DNA of 64,000 bases from an uncultured Prevotella sp. (GCA_900322035.1 ONYL01000006.1:1-64000); one strand, 5' to 3'; shown: positions 32,201 to 41,928, counted from the first letter of the stretch. Numbers and translations: made by a program. The notes: generated from the sequence alone by a model not told the origin.

Positions 32201-35033
32201 CGTAGAACAGGTCCTGCACGTGAAGCGCCTTCAGAGCATCGGTTTTCCACTCGCTTGCAGGATAGTTTGCGGTCGAGAAATCCTCGCCCTTCAACGGATG
32301 TGGAGCGTAGGCCTCAAAGTAGATGTCGAATTTCTTGTCTGCCTGAGCTTGAATCTCGGCTATTTGCTTCATCAGGGCCTCTATCTGCTCGTCGATGCTC
32401 TTGCCGTCGGGGTAGGTAGTGGTGTCGTTCACCGAGTGGAACTCGCCGTAGATGATGTTCCCCTTGGGCGACAGCTGGAGCGTCGGCTTGGTCAGCATGA
32501 AGTGCTTGCCGTTGGCTCCGAGGTCGCTGTACTCCATGATGGCAGGGGCACTCTCGCCCTCTACCATGAGGTAGATGGCTCCTTGTCTTGCCGAGTTCGT
32601 CCAGTTACCGAGCTGTACGATGGTGTCGTTAGCCTCCGGATAGTCCGATTTCTCGTCGCAGTCGTTCATCGAGATGTCAACATACTGATACTCCGTCTTG
32701 TCCGACAGTGCCGCGATAGCTCCTTTCCCAACACCCGTGGCGCGCCGCCACCAATATTTGTTGGAGACATTCTTGTGTACACCCTCGTCAATGTTGAACG
32801 TCTTGCAGATAACCTGATCATCGGCGGCAAAATAGTTCATCGTCGCTGTGGTGCCATTGTCCGAGTACAAATAGCATCTGAAGGTGTATGCCTCGCTCGC
32901 TTGGTGACTGCTCTTGTCAAGCACGACCCCGTTAGCGTCCAACCATTCCACATAGTATATCTTCCCTCCGGCAGAGCTGAAAAGATAGTTGCCACCAACA
33001 TAGCTGATCTTCCGTATCTCAAGCTCTGCAAAGAAAGCCTTCACTCGCACAAGAAGCTCGTCAACCTCCAAACGGCTGCGCTTTCCGCCGTTATTGGTGG
33101 TACGCTCTATCAACTCGAAGCCACTGCCAAATAGATTGTCTTCGTTAACTTTATTTCTGTATTCGTAAGTCTGAAGGCCGCGACGAGCACCGTAACCGTT
33201 CGTGAATGTCCACAGACTGGAGATGTTGTCATTCTTGCGCTTGTGGGCAAAGTCTCTCTCAGTTCTGAGTGCAGACAAGACGTTCCTATCGGTTGGGGTG
33301 GTGACATCGGTTGTTGTAATCACATACAGATTACTACCTCCATTGCCACTACCATTGTTGTTGTATGTTCCGCCCCTAAAATTGATAGAGTCAAACTTTG
33401 TGTTTACCGTAGCCTCCAAATCCTTTCGGTATGAGTATGCGGTATTCTCGCCAATGATGACCTGGAAGCTATCGTATGGGAAATCAAGCTTATACTCAAA
33501 GCCAATAACTCTCGACTCTCGTGAGCCAGTCTTCAGAAATGCTTCGCTCTTAAGCAGTACACGCTGACCAATGGAGAACTTTCCTACCATGGAGTAATTC
33601 TCGTCCTGCTGACCGTCGTTCAATCCGTACATATAGTCCGACATCATCGTGCATGTGTACGTACTCGGATCTATCTGCAGTTTCTTGGCGTATTCCTTAG
33701 TCCTCTCGAGCAATGCCTTTTCAGCATCCTCGATGAGTCCGAGTTTATCCATCTTTGTAGCATCCCATCCAATAAGCACGAACTTATCGCCTTCGGCCGG
33801 CTTCAGCGTATCGTTGGGGAGGTCAACACCGTATGTATTATTTCTCACCAACTCAAACCACTGAGAGTCAGCGTTCACAGATGTGGTCTTTGTTCCATCG
33901 TCAGTCGTGATCTCTACAGTCTCTGATTCCCCGTCTGGATTGAAAGCAAGGTCAAAAACCATTCCTGCTAACTTTCCAGTGGAAAATACAGCCTGCAACG
34001 TAACACCTTCAAGAATATACTCTTTCTTGAACGAGAGCGAAGAATCCTTAATACGGTATATGTTTACCTTGGTGGTGGTCGATGTCTCATCAGTCGCATC
34101 TGTTGTGGTTCCTGCATCCGCCTCGATGGTGTCTGTTGCATTGATAGTCTTCTCAACAGCCTTTACCTCTGTCACCTTATTATCCATTTTCGGATACACG
34201 TCATCAAAGGTAACGATACCTTCAACAGACTCCTCGATATGGGAAACGCCATCAATCTGCACGTAAGGCGTTCCTTTAGGCAGCATAAGCCTTTTCTGAA
34301 CAACACCATTCAGAAGCACCTGGCTGTCACTCTTGCGGTAATTGGAGGGGAGGTTGTTAGTGGAACCGAAAGCGTACAGAGTGGTAACGTATGACTGTGA
34401 TGAATTGCTTGCGCTAATCTTCTCAACGTTCACGCCTTGCTCCAATTCGATGTCACTGCCAAGCTCTACACGACCAAGGGTGATGATGTTGTCAGATACA
34501 ATCCACTCAGTGTCAAATGCCTCAGCAATCTTTGTCAGAGCATCCAAGATGCTGATATTATCGAACTGGATATATATACTCTTCGTGGCATTTACCACAT
34601 CCTTGATGTTATAAGTAAAATCCCACCCGTAGTAGGCGAGATTTCTTATTAGCACCTCCATGTGGTTTGCCAAGGTGTCGGTGAGGGCCCATGATGCTTC
34701 AAAACGATCGTTCTTTGGCTCGTACTTATACTTCTTGTTTCCCCACTTATAGCACTCAGCATTGAACTGCAGCTCATAGCTATATGAGCCAGTCTCGGTG
34801 TCGTAGGTGGGCTTCTGGATTTCGGTTATCTCGAACTTCTGCTTACCGCCATCGCTTTGGAGATAGATATAGTCACCCAAGCCGAACGATTTTTTGTCGT
34901 ACAGCTTGAAACATAGCTTCACGTAATCGTACTTCATAAGCTCAACGTGATAGACTGAGTTTTCCTCAGCTACCACCTTGCACTTCTCGGTTCCGTCTAT
35001 GTCGTATATTGAGTATTCAGCTATTGAGTCCAT
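29235..35033 (-). CDS. Tail tip / host-specificity protein
   Basis: A 1932-aa structural protein directly after the Dit-like gene, the position of the tail-tip (Tal or J-like) protein. The N-terminal 350 residues look like the hub domain of baseplate proteins (L-G-D-Y-I-Y-L, F-E-I-T-E-I). Two helical repeats of about 145 residues start with D-I-V-S-D-G near residues 990 and 1134. The last 600 residues are fibre-like (I-S-G-T-I-N-A-T-S-G-K-I-G near 1660). A promoter box ends only 4 bp upstream of the start codon, so the mRNA may lack a leader. Confidence 0.8.
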   Translation of the reverse strand: MDSIAEYSIYDIDGTEKCKVVAEENSVYHVELMKYDYVKLCFKLYDKKSFGLGDYIYLQSDGGKQKFEITEIQKPTYDTETGSYSYELQFNAECYKWGNKKYKYEPKNDRFEASWALTDTLANHMEVLIRNLAYYGWDFTYNIKDVVNATKSIYIQFDNISILDALTKIAEAFDTEWIVSDNIITLGRVELGSDIELEQGVNVEKISASNSSQSYVTTLYAFGSTNNLPSNYRKSDSQVLLNGVVQKRLMLPKGTPYVQIDGVSHIEESVEGIVTFDDVYPKMDNKVTEVKAVEKTINATDTIEADAGTTTDATDETSTTTKVNIYRIKDSSLSFKKEYILEGVTLQAVFSTGKLAGMVFDLAFNPDGESETVEITTDDGTKTTSVNADSQWFELVRNNTYGVDLPNDTLKPAEGDKFVLIGWDATKMDKLGLIEDAEKALLERTKEYAKKLQIDPSTYTCTMMSDYMYGLNDGQQDENYSMVGKFSIGQRVLLKSEAFLKTGSRESRVIGFEYKLDFPYDSFQVIIGENTAYSYRKDLEATVNTKFDSINFRGGTYNNNGSGNGGSNLYVITTTDVTTPTDRNVLSALRTERDFAHKRKNDNISSLWTFTNGYGARRGLQTYEYRNKVNEDNLFGSGFELIERTTNNGGKRSRLEVDELLVRVKAFFAELEIRKISYVGGNYLFSSAGGKIYYVEWLDANGVVLDKSSHQASEAYTFRCYLYSDNGTTATMNYFAADDQVICKTFNIDEGVHKNVSNKYWWRRATGVGKGAIAALSDKTEYQYVDISMNDCDEKSDYPEANDTIVQLGNWTNSARQGAIYLMVEGESAPAIMEYSDLGANGKHFMLTKPTLQLSPKGNIIYGEFHSVNDTTTYPDGKSIDEQIEALMKQIAEIQAQADKKFDIYFEAYAPHPLKGEDFSTANYPASEWKTDALKALHVQDLFYDTDIAPASDGGRAWRWISETTTTTTTYYWEEVTDQDTIDALEKARDLQNQVNDIVSDGIISRGSEKSELLIEWSKAVSNYNKYYEQADDYSLLGEETWNTYKTAFYAVATMLNNGTSYTSSDLSSGTTPSWLDVTVDTDLSKTPTINAVTYRNTWTAYYTAFAAVLKMISAKAKELADNAQSTADKQKERIDDIVSDGKLDPSEKIIIKRDFLAFYHELYDNNGLQDKGKDSDGKFYNDDIKDAFNNVEVCFQGVGSLMNTTASTSTGWTIQLDSNSELILPQWLQDPPVMRSFTDTKEYITDTSTIDADSFRTAWSNMCAAKSAYITLLSKYAKELADNAQSSADEKVQTFVTEAVPTPPYKKGDMWIQTGNGNNVMISLVDRESGDTTSSLERLEDWTDLSELSTKQDPRIQLAMLGDKIYELSGGYIQNHGKIAVAFSSNQPASATDGDLWFDGTNLRRYVSSSWSIIDSDSYAGAFKTVFDIVGQQTLTCFSSVQTQNMKLYDLVLRNIKWHDPFKDETVDGNVEVLMYNGKSWETLKECTRAIIDNLGDELRLVVFGSDGKGATDASGLITRTMFSELFSEKVTLDSDGNVSNVSKSGLVATTDFDTWKNGELKGLLDDKLDVSAFAGMYAKAVEADGTIVKTASMSVYVTKDGNNYISNAKIKADNIELEGLVTANSYFKVLEDGSIEAANATISGTINATSGKIGNFKINGGYLGLTDGLSNTNNDGMWLTDDEIGFNNNGRQVVVGPFSSLGYDYLGWFKDNDSNSLMSKTGVVIDVSGSMDKNIALKLQGGCISGLAIHTQSLGLEEITNSSFQQMYNGVKTNLDNIPVYNTLTKYMNAVLVNTQFSYRAKATDDYTTYSRDRYITLPEMTDADDGHVLMIKRGKGGNSVYVCPGKYKKLVSSSSGFSVTYSTETNDTFMLVNDQQYIADANLKLGSESDAMTFVFFKSLQYTVYDKKYSGGSKTFKGCWVQWKNPRDW

Positions 35034-35037
35034 GTTG

Positions 35038-35070
35038 CAAATTTAACTAAAAGTATTTGAAACACAAATA
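35038..35070 (-). promoter_or_regulatory. Promoter of tail-tip/DGR operon with dyad (family 1)
   Basis: On the minus strand TTTG, a 19-bp spacer and TAAATTTG (35038-35045). The -33 box lies inside TATTTG-N5-CAAATA (35054-35070), an inverted repeat shared with the promoters at 46.7, 52.6, 61.1 and 63.8 kb. It would drive the tail-tip, fibre and lysis genes. Confidence 0.7.
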
Positions 35071-35085
35071 CATTTAACATCTAAT

Positions 35086-35508
35086 TTACGTTCTATCGTC
35101 CGGATTCGGCTCATTGAGTTTGAGAGAGAACGAACCATACCCTTTGAGAAATTCTCCGAACTGAGTGCAGGAGAGATAGATGCACTTATACACATCTCCC
35201 GAATAGCTTGTTGATATTTTCAGCAAGTCCGGCTTTTTTAGCTCTTGACAGAACGAAGAGAACTTGGTCATAAAGTCCGAAGTATCTTTTGCCACGAGAT
35301 GGAGAGGTAGCGTAATGTCTCTCGCTTCATACCGAGGCTGTTTGTTCACAACACGTTTTCCGTGCTCCAGTCTTGATTTGCTCTCGACAACGCTCTTCAT
35401 GGGAGGTGGAGCAATCAAAGCGGTTATTCCAGTTTGTTCCAGGCTGATGCCCCACGTAGTGAAAGCGTCTTGGCCATTGATATATAATACTCCTTTAGGC
35501 ATAATCAA
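35086..35508 (-). CDS. Distal tail protein (Dit-like)
   Basis: A 140-aa protein between tape measure and tip genes. The start (G-V-L-Y-I-N-G-Q-D-A-F-T-T-W-G-I) and the ending (F-G-E-F-L-K-G-Y-G-S-F-S-L-K-L-N-E-P) match the short Dit/tail-completion proteins of siphoviruses that form the ring joining tube and tip. It overlaps the tape measure stop by 4 bp. Confidence 0.7.
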   Translation of the reverse strand: MIMPKGVLYINGQDAFTTWGISLEQTGITALIAPPPMKSVVESKSRLEHGKRVVNKQPRYEARDITLPLHLVAKDTSDFMTKFSSFCQELKKPDLLKISTSYSGDVYKCIYLSCTQFGEFLKGYGSFSLKLNEPNPDDRT

Positions 35509-38500
35509 AGATTTTTTGTATTGTTCACTATACTGTCTAACTTACTCGTCCATTCGTTATAGGACTTACGTGTGTACTTTACCATATCCTCCATATACGA
35601 ATTGCTCGTAATCATAAGGTTACGTATCTCCAACACAGCACCATTCGTGGAGGTGGATATGGCTAACATTGAGTTTATCACCGTGAGCCCAGCAAGGACG
35701 GACTCAGATATACGCTCGTTGGACTCCTGCAAGGCCGTGAAGCGTCCGTTCAGCTCATCACCGGTCTCTTGCGACATACTCTGCCATGCTCCGCTCGAAG
35801 CGTCCTGCGAATAGGCGGAGTTGTAGCCAGTGATGGAGTCGATTGTCTTAACGTCCTCTTGCGCTTGCTTAGCCAAATCTACATATTGCTTGCGCAACTC
35901 GTTGATACGCTCCTGCGTGAGTCCTTCGTCGGTCTTCGCCCACTCTCTTGCTTGATCATACAGCTTCTTAATCTTATCCTTATATTGCGATGCCACAAGG
36001 TTCTTGATGAGAGCTTTGCGCATATACTCAGCGAAATTGTTGGCAAAGTCAGCATTCGTGTTGTCGAGATCTGAAATCAAGTCCACATAATCATCGTAGA
36101 AGTCATCAAAAGACACAGACAACAGAGACTCAAACTCTTTCGCTTGGTCATCCTGCATATCCTTCAGCTTGGAGGCGTAGTCAACGATGGCTTGGGATAG
36201 ATTGTCACCCAACAGAGCCAATGCCTTGGTGTCCTTGGAGAGCTTCAGCAAGTCTTCATCCGACAAACGCCAAATCCAGTCGAGACGACCGAACTGCTTC
36301 ACTGAACTTGCGTATTGGCCATATACCTGCTTGTAATACTCATTCAGCGAGTTGTAGCCTTCCTGATAGAATTTCCTCACCTCGTCATTGCCTGACCTCA
36401 AGTCTTTCTGCATCTGCTTGACTATCTTCACGCCTTCAGATGATTTGGAGCCTATTCCGAGAAAGCCTTTGCTTGCACCACTGTTCAGCCACACCTGCGA
36501 TTGGGACTTGATGGCAGTCGCAGACTCTTTTTCCAAAGCTACCAACTGCTCATAATAGGCGATGGTATCCTTCATTGAGTTTTTTGCGTCTGTCATTGAA
36601 TCGTTAAGGCTACTAATGTCATCCTTCAACAGATTGATGTAGGTGTCCATGGTACTCACATAATCCGTAAGGGTGGTATCTTCCTTGCCGCCAAAGAGCT
36701 GAGTGATGACTTGGATGGCTTGCAGTGCGGCCTCAATGATGGCGAGTATAGCAACAGACTTCTCGAGATTGCTTGCTGCCGTCTTGAAATCATTGATACC
36801 TTTTGCCATACCGAGACCTGCAGTGATGGCACTCGAAGCGAGTTTCAAACACTGGCCGGCTGCACCTCCCATAACGTCTCCAGCGTCAGATAGGGCTTGC
36901 GCATACTGGTTGATGACGTCAGTCGTCTTGGAAAAAGATTTCTTCTCCTTGTTTTGCGCCTTGGTCATCTTCTGTGAAGCCTTCGACATGGTAGCAGCAG
37001 CAGATTTTTGCCCAGCAACATCTCCATTGTCCTTTGCAGTGTTGTACTTCACCTTAGCATCATCGAACTCCTTTTTCGCTGCTTTGAACTCGCTACGCGC
37101 CTCCTTGATGGTTTTCAATGGAGTGGAGAGGTCGAGTTTGTTCTGTATCTGCGTCATGGCGTCAACAAGAGCCTTCATCTGATCCGGACTAAGGTCTTTC
37201 TCAGTGTCCACGAGTTGCTGGAGCTGATCTTTCACAACAGACAATGTATCGAGGTCAACGTTGTCAAGGTCGCCAAAGATATAGTCCCAGTTGATGTTCA
37301 ACTTCATCTGATTAAGGTCGAGGTCATTCAACGCCTTTTGCAAGCCGGCACGAATAGACTTTATCTGAGCATCCTTATCTGCTGCTGTGAAATCAGCATT
37401 CTCATTGATTTTCTTAATCTTATCCTCAGCTTCTTCAGTTAGGGCAACCTTCTTTTCTTCGTAGGTGCCATACTCCTTAAGGTACGATTGGATTGAAGCA
37501 CGCTCAGACTCATTCTGCTTATTTCTGATGTCAGTTACCTTACGGTTGTACTCTTCCTCATTTGCTGTGTTTTTGGCATTATTCTCAGCAATCTCCGCTT
37601 TCGTGTAAGAGGTATCGACAGACGCAGGGTTGAACAGCTTTTTCTTATTCTTCGGGTTTGCGTTGAATAGCTGTTTGGCCTTTTTGATTTTCTCGTCTTT
37701 CAAGTCCTCATAGCCACGTCGGATTTCCTCTTTCTGTTTATCGAAGTCCAGCTTTGCCTGGTCGAGTTCCTTCTGAGATGAGTCCTTACGAGCATCGAGG
37801 ATAGCTTGCCGTGTATCAAACTCCAAATCTATGGCATCACGTTGCTTCTGCTTCTCAGCCTCAGCCAACGTCTCCTTGTATTCTGCAGCGTCCCTGGCGG
37901 CTTGCAGCTTATCATCCTTGCCAGTGGCCTTCTTAGGAGTAGTTTTCTTCTTGGTTGTCTTAGGCTTGTTAGATGCAGCCTCTTGCTCCTTCTGTTGCTT
38001 CTGGCGTGCTTGGATGGAGTATTGACCAGCTAATAGCTGCTCCTGACGCTCATCGGTATATCCTCCATGACCATTCGACATTACAAGACTGTGACCCGTC
38101 TGCTGCTTGTGCTGGCGCATTCTATCAGCGCGCGCCTGGTGGTAGGCAGCGAGGTTGTTCAACTGCTTTGAACTCATACGGTCGGCAACACCTTTCATCC
38201 ATGCTGGTGGAGAGTTCAGCTCCGTATAAGTGATGTTGAGGTTGATGTTGCTATCGTTGTACGCCTTAATCAGCTCATCAATGGTGGTTCCTAACGTCTC
38301 CACGTCCTGACTGCTGAGTTTGGTTCTGTCAGCAAGCTCACGCTGTGATTCAGTCATTCCATCAGTGGCCAGTATTGCGCTGTTCGTAGCGTTGGCAGCG
38401 TCTATGGTGGCTTGGATGGTCTTCTCCTGCTCCAAACGGTTATTGGCGAGAGCATACGACTGCTTGTTTACGGCTTGTTGGGCTCCGATGATGGCAGACT

Positions 38501-40964
38501 TAGACACGCCGAGCTTTTCACCGTAGATACCGATTTTGGTAGTAAGGTCGGACACAGCCTTGTTATAGGCAGTAATCTGATCTGTCGAGAAGCGAGAGTT
38601 CCACGAGCCAGTCTTCTCTACGGATTCTGCGGTGGCTTTGTTCATCGCCTCCAGCTTATTCTTCAAGTTCTCGATATCCTCGTCTGAGATAAGGTTCACG
38701 AGCTGGTTCTTCTGAATATCACTGAAGTCGTCGGAGAGGCTGTCCTTGATGTCATTCTTAATGTCCTCTACCTGCTTCTCGTAAGAATCGGTGGCAGACT
38801 GAATATCGTTGGCTTTCTGACGCTCCACTGCTTCTTCCTTGATGAGTCCGATGAGCTCCTGCTTCTTCTCAATGAGCTGAGAGGTCTTGTCTTTCTCGTC
38901 GTCGAGCTTCAAGCCATACTCCTGCGCAGTCTGTGTCAGTTGTTCGAGAGCATCCTTGTGGACCTTAGAGGTTGCGCTGGAGCTTTCCAACACGGCATAG
39001 AGGGAGGTTACGTTCGCAGACGCCTTAGTCATACTATCTCCGAATCGTTGGTTAGCGTCAGTGGCTTCATCCTCACTATCGGCAAAGGACATAAACAAGC
39101 TAATCGCTACGGTCAATCCTGTGAGGATGGCACCAATCGGGTTGGTCGCCATAGCTACCTTTAGTCCCTCCCATGCGGCTCGCACAGTGTTAACGGCTGC
39201 TGCAAAGAGACCTTGCACGATGGTTGCGGCTTGCGTCTGAATCATGTTCAGCCTCATCATTATGGTATTAGCGCCGGTAGCTGCTGTGTTAGCCTGCTCA
39301 GCTACGGTCTTTGTGCCAGTAACGGTGGCATTGGTTCCTTTCGTTACAGCGTTAAGCTCGTTCTGTGCTGAGTTGGCAGCCTCAGCCGTGGTATTCATCT
39401 CAGTAGACGCAGTGGAGACGTCGGAAGATGCTGCTTTCAGTCTCTCGGCTGCAGCGTTTTCTTCATCGCACGCGGTCTTCAACTGAGTATGGGCTGCAGA
39501 CTGAGCGTCAGCGTCTCCAGCTTCAAGGGCTGAGTCGAGCGCTTCCTTTGCGGCTTCGACCTTTGCCTGGGCGTTCTCTAAGTCCATGGAGGCTGCAGCT
39601 TGGTTCTGTACGGCAGCATCATAGGTTGCTTGTGCTTCCTGCGCCTTTGCTTGGAGGTTAGCAACACGCGCCTCGGCTTCTTGCTGCAATGCTGCAAGGG
39701 CTTCACGCTTGGTAGCTATCTCGGCAGCTTGAGCTTGCGTGAGGGTTCCTTCAGCAACGGCTTCTTGCAGATCAGCGTTGATGACCTGCTGCTTCACTGG
39801 CTGGAGTGCTTCGAGGGCTGCAGTCTGAGCGTCAAGCTGCTCTTTCATCTGAGTATAGTTGGCATCCTGCTTGGCGAGAGCCAGTTCCTCACGCTTCTGA
39901 GCAATTTCCTCGGCTTGTGCTTGGGTGAGTTGCTTCTTTGCTACCATCTCCGCAAGGTCTGCGTTTTTCAATGCGCCCTTTGCCGTATAGAGGGATTTGG
40001 TTGCAGCAATCTCATTCTCTAATATCTCCAGCTCCTTAGAATAGGTGAGCTTCTGTCTCGACTTCTCTATCGCTATGGTGGCGAGGAGCGTTCCCTTATA
40101 CAGTCCGTAGGCAGTGATGACGGTACCGATGGCTTGCGCTATCTGCTGCCAATGGTCAACAGCCGTAGAGGTCAGAGAGAGCACGTCGTTGATTATGCCC
40201 TCGTTCTGTTGACCAATATCGTTGAACATCATATCAATGCTGTCCTCGATGTTCGAGATCTGACCCGTAATGGTGTGAGACTGAGCTTCCATCAGTCCGC
40301 CGAACTTACCGCCCTCATTTGTCAAGTCCTCGATGACCTTCTGGACTTGTGGGAAACCGACCTTGCCTTGCTCAACGAGGTCTTTCACCTGACTCTCAGC
40401 AACACCAAACTGCTTTGCAAGCTCACTTATCATAGGAATGCCTCGGCCGGTGAACTGGTTTAGGTCTTGCGTGTACATACGACCCTGCGCCATCGTGGTG
40501 CCGTAAAGGTAAACAATATCGCCAAGAGGAATAGAAAGGCCTGCTGCTACGTCTCCCAGTCTTCTCAGAGTATCGATAACCTTATCAGCGCTCATTCCAT
40601 AAGCAAGAAGTTGCTTCGCTCCTCCAGCCACACCTTTCAAATCGAATGGAGTGGTAGCGGCGAGCATCGTTGACTGCTGCATCATCTTCTTTCCTTTCGT
40701 GGCTGAACCTAACATGGTGTTGAAAGCCACCTCCAACTGCTGAAACTCTCCACGTGTCTCAGCTATCGTCTTCACTACCTGGGTGGCAGAGAAACCAGCG
40801 AAAGCAGTGGAAGCGGCTATCTTAATACGGTTGAATGCGCTCTCAATATCTCCACCTGCGCTCTCAACAGTCTTAGCGGTACTGCGGACTCCATTCTCCG
40901 CTCCACGTAGCGCAGAGAGGAAATTCTGATTGTCTCCGGTTATATCGAATTTTATTCCTGCCAT
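35505..40964 (-). CDS. Tail tape measure protein
   Basis: An 1819-aa protein that sets tail length and is injected with the DNA. The N-terminal 300 residues carry the conserved tape-measure core (F-D-L-K-G-V-A-G-G-A-K-Q-L-L-A-Y-G, Y-T-Q-D-L-N-Q-F-T-G-R-G-I-P). Long alanine-, glutamine- and lysine-rich coiled coils follow, with hydrophobic stretches near residues 275-300 and 610-630. By the usual ratio of about 0.15 nm per residue the tail would be roughly 270 nm, so a siphovirus is expected. Confidence 0.92.
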   Translation of the reverse strand: MAGIKFDITGDNQNFLSALRGAENGVRSTAKTVESAGGDIESAFNRIKIAASTAFAGFSATQVVKTIAETRGEFQQLEVAFNTMLGSATKGKKMMQQSTMLAATTPFDLKGVAGGAKQLLAYGMSADKVIDTLRRLGDVAAGLSIPLGDIVYLYGTTMAQGRMYTQDLNQFTGRGIPMISELAKQFGVAESQVKDLVEQGKVGFPQVQKVIEDLTNEGGKFGGLMEAQSHTITGQISNIEDSIDMMFNDIGQQNEGIINDVLSLTSTAVDHWQQIAQAIGTVITAYGLYKGTLLATIAIEKSRQKLTYSKELEILENEIAATKSLYTAKGALKNADLAEMVAKKQLTQAQAEEIAQKREELALAKQDANYTQMKEQLDAQTAALEALQPVKQQVINADLQEAVAEGTLTQAQAAEIATKREALAALQQEAEARVANLQAKAQEAQATYDAAVQNQAAASMDLENAQAKVEAAKEALDSALEAGDADAQSAAHTQLKTACDEENAAAERLKAASSDVSTASTEMNTTAEAANSAQNELNAVTKGTNATVTGTKTVAEQANTAATGANTIMMRLNMIQTQAATIVQGLFAAAVNTVRAAWEGLKVAMATNPIGAILTGLTVAISLFMSFADSEDEATDANQRFGDSMTKASANVTSLYAVLESSSATSKVHKDALEQLTQTAQEYGLKLDDEKDKTSQLIEKKQELIGLIKEEAVERQKANDIQSATDSYEKQVEDIKNDIKDSLSDDFSDIQKNQLVNLISDEDIENLKNKLEAMNKATAESVEKTGSWNSRFSTDQITAYNKAVSDLTTKIGIYGEKLGVSKSAIIGAQQAVNKQSYALANNRLEQEKTIQATIDAANATNSAILATDGMTESQRELADRTKLSSQDVETLGTTIDELIKAYNDSNINLNITYTELNSPPAWMKGVADRMSSKQLNNLAAYHQARADRMRQHKQQTGHSLVMSNGHGGYTDERQEQLLAGQYSIQARQKQQKEQEAASNKPKTTKKKTTPKKATGKDDKLQAARDAAEYKETLAEAEKQKQRDAIDLEFDTRQAILDARKDSSQKELDQAKLDFDKQKEEIRRGYEDLKDEKIKKAKQLFNANPKNKKKLFNPASVDTSYTKAEIAENNAKNTANEEEYNRKVTDIRNKQNESERASIQSYLKEYGTYEEKKVALTEEAEDKIKKINENADFTAADKDAQIKSIRAGLQKALNDLDLNQMKLNINWDYIFGDLDNVDLDTLSVVKDQLQQLVDTEKDLSPDQMKALVDAMTQIQNKLDLSTPLKTIKEARSEFKAAKKEFDDAKVKYNTAKDNGDVAGQKSAAATMSKASQKMTKAQNKEKKSFSKTTDVINQYAQALSDAGDVMGGAAGQCLKLASSAITAGLGMAKGINDFKTAASNLEKSVAILAIIEAALQAIQVITQLFGGKEDTTLTDYVSTMDTYINLLKDDISSLNDSMTDAKNSMKDTIAYYEQLVALEKESATAIKSQSQVWLNSGASKGFLGIGSKSSEGVKIVKQMQKDLRSGNDEVRKFYQEGYNSLNEYYKQVYGQYASSVKQFGRLDWIWRLSDEDLLKLSKDTKALALLGDNLSQAIVDYASKLKDMQDDQAKEFESLLSVSFDDFYDDYVDLISDLDNTNADFANNFAEYMRKALIKNLVASQYKDKIKKLYDQAREWAKTDEGLTQERINELRKQYVDLAKQAQEDVKTIDSITGYNSAYSQDASSGAWQSMSQETGDELNGRFTALQESNERISESVLAGLTVINSMLAISTSTNGAVLEIRNLMITSNSYMEDMVKYTRKSYNEWTSKLDSIVNNTKNL

Positions 40965-41074
40965 TTCTGTCTTATCTTTTTATGCCATTTATAGGCGTTT
41001 TCTCGGGAATTTACCCGAATCGTGTTAAAATAATTCTGAATTGTTACAGCCGCCTCGTAGTGGCTGATTTTCAA
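40952..41074 (-). CDS. Possible small ORF between tail chaperone and tape measure
   Basis: A 40-codon frame from TTG at 41074 overlaps the first codons of the tape measure gene. It reads K-I-S-H-Y-E-A-A-V, N-Y-F-N-T-I-R-V-N-S and K-W-H-K-K-I-R-Q-K-W-Q-E, which looks protein-like. Siphoviruses often make a second chaperone here by ribosomal frameshift; the CAAAAAAG run at the end of the upstream gene is slippery-looking, but a single -1 shift does not reach this frame. It may start on its own. Confidence 0.4.
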   Translation of the reverse strand: MKISHYEAAVTIQNYFNTIRVNSRENAYKWHKKIRQKWQE

Positions 41075-41117
41075 GGTATTCTTTTTAGGGAGTGACAGGC
41101 AACGCTTTTTTGCTCAA

Positions 41118-41843
41118 TTATTTGCTCTCCTTCTCGAACTCAGCCTTTATCTTCTCCCAATTTCTCGGGTCATCAGCAGATAACCTATCACGGTCATTAG
41201 TGACACTGCAACGCTTTCTCTCGTCGTCTGAGAGACAAATGTCCTTCGTTGCATCGGCCAACAACAGTTTTAGGTTGGTGTAACTGATCTCCCACACCAC
41301 GTAATCGAACGTCCAGTGGTACTTTGAACACGCTGCATCAATGAGACTGCCGTAGATGGATAACCCGCCAAACACATAGACGTTCTTGGAGCTTTTCACT
41401 TTCATCACGCTATTCATACGCTCTTGCTCCTTGTCTAACTTCAGATGGTGCATAAACGCCTCAGTCTTATCGGAGGTGAGGACGGTGATGAGCAATGTCT
41501 CCAAGTCCTCGTCGTCGCAATGCTCTGACAGGTACTTGTTTCTTGCCTCTACGTACTCATAGTCGAAAATCTTTGCTTTGGTCCTTATTGTGTGATAGGT
41601 GATGATGCGGACTACCTGCTCCCTATTCTCCTTTACTAATCGTATTGCTTCCAAATAGGGGTTGGTTTTTAGGATGTCTTCGTTTATCCCGAGGCTCTTT
41701 ATCAATCGTCCCAATAGGAACATTTTACCAAGCGTCACGGGATATAAATAAAAATGCCGATTACCACAAGTGAAACCATACGGTCTGTCTATAATGGCAT
41801 CGGCTAAATCCTTTTCTAAGTCTTTGTTCAACGTTTTATCCAT
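41118..41843 (-). CDS. Tail assembly chaperone
   Basis: A 241-aa soluble protein between the tail tube and tape measure genes, the place of gpG-type chaperones that bind the tape measure during assembly. Features are Y-L-Y-P-V-T-L-G-K-M-F-L-L-G-R-L near residue 32 and an L-L-L-A-D-A-T-K-D segment near the C-terminus. Assignment is by gene order and size. Confidence 0.65.
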   Translation of the reverse strand: MDKTLNKDLEKDLADAIIDRPYGFTCGNRHFYLYPVTLGKMFLLGRLIKSLGINEDILKTNPYLEAIRLVKENREQVVRIITYHTIRTKAKIFDYEYVEARNKYLSEHCDDEDLETLLITVLTSDKTEAFMHHLKLDKEQERMNSVMKVKSSKNVYVFGGLSIYGSLIDAACSKYHWTFDYVVWEISYTNLKLLLADATKDICLSDDERKRCSVTNDRDRLSADDPRNWEKIKAEFEKESK

Positions 41844-41928
41844 AGGACTTGCTATTGTGATAGCGGAGAGCAGTGTACTCGAAACACATCCGTTGTCCGG
41901 ACCCTTGGTTTAGCAATCCAGCCCACAT
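41836..41928 (-). CDS. Possible 30-aa leader ORF before the chaperone gene
   Basis: ATG at 41928 opens a 30-codon frame (M-W-A-G-L-L-N-Q-G...) that stops just inside the chaperone start, allowing translational coupling. It is short, with no recognised relatives. It may be chance. Confidence 0.25.
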   Translation of the reverse strand: MWAGLLNQGSGQRMCFEYTALRYHNSKSYG

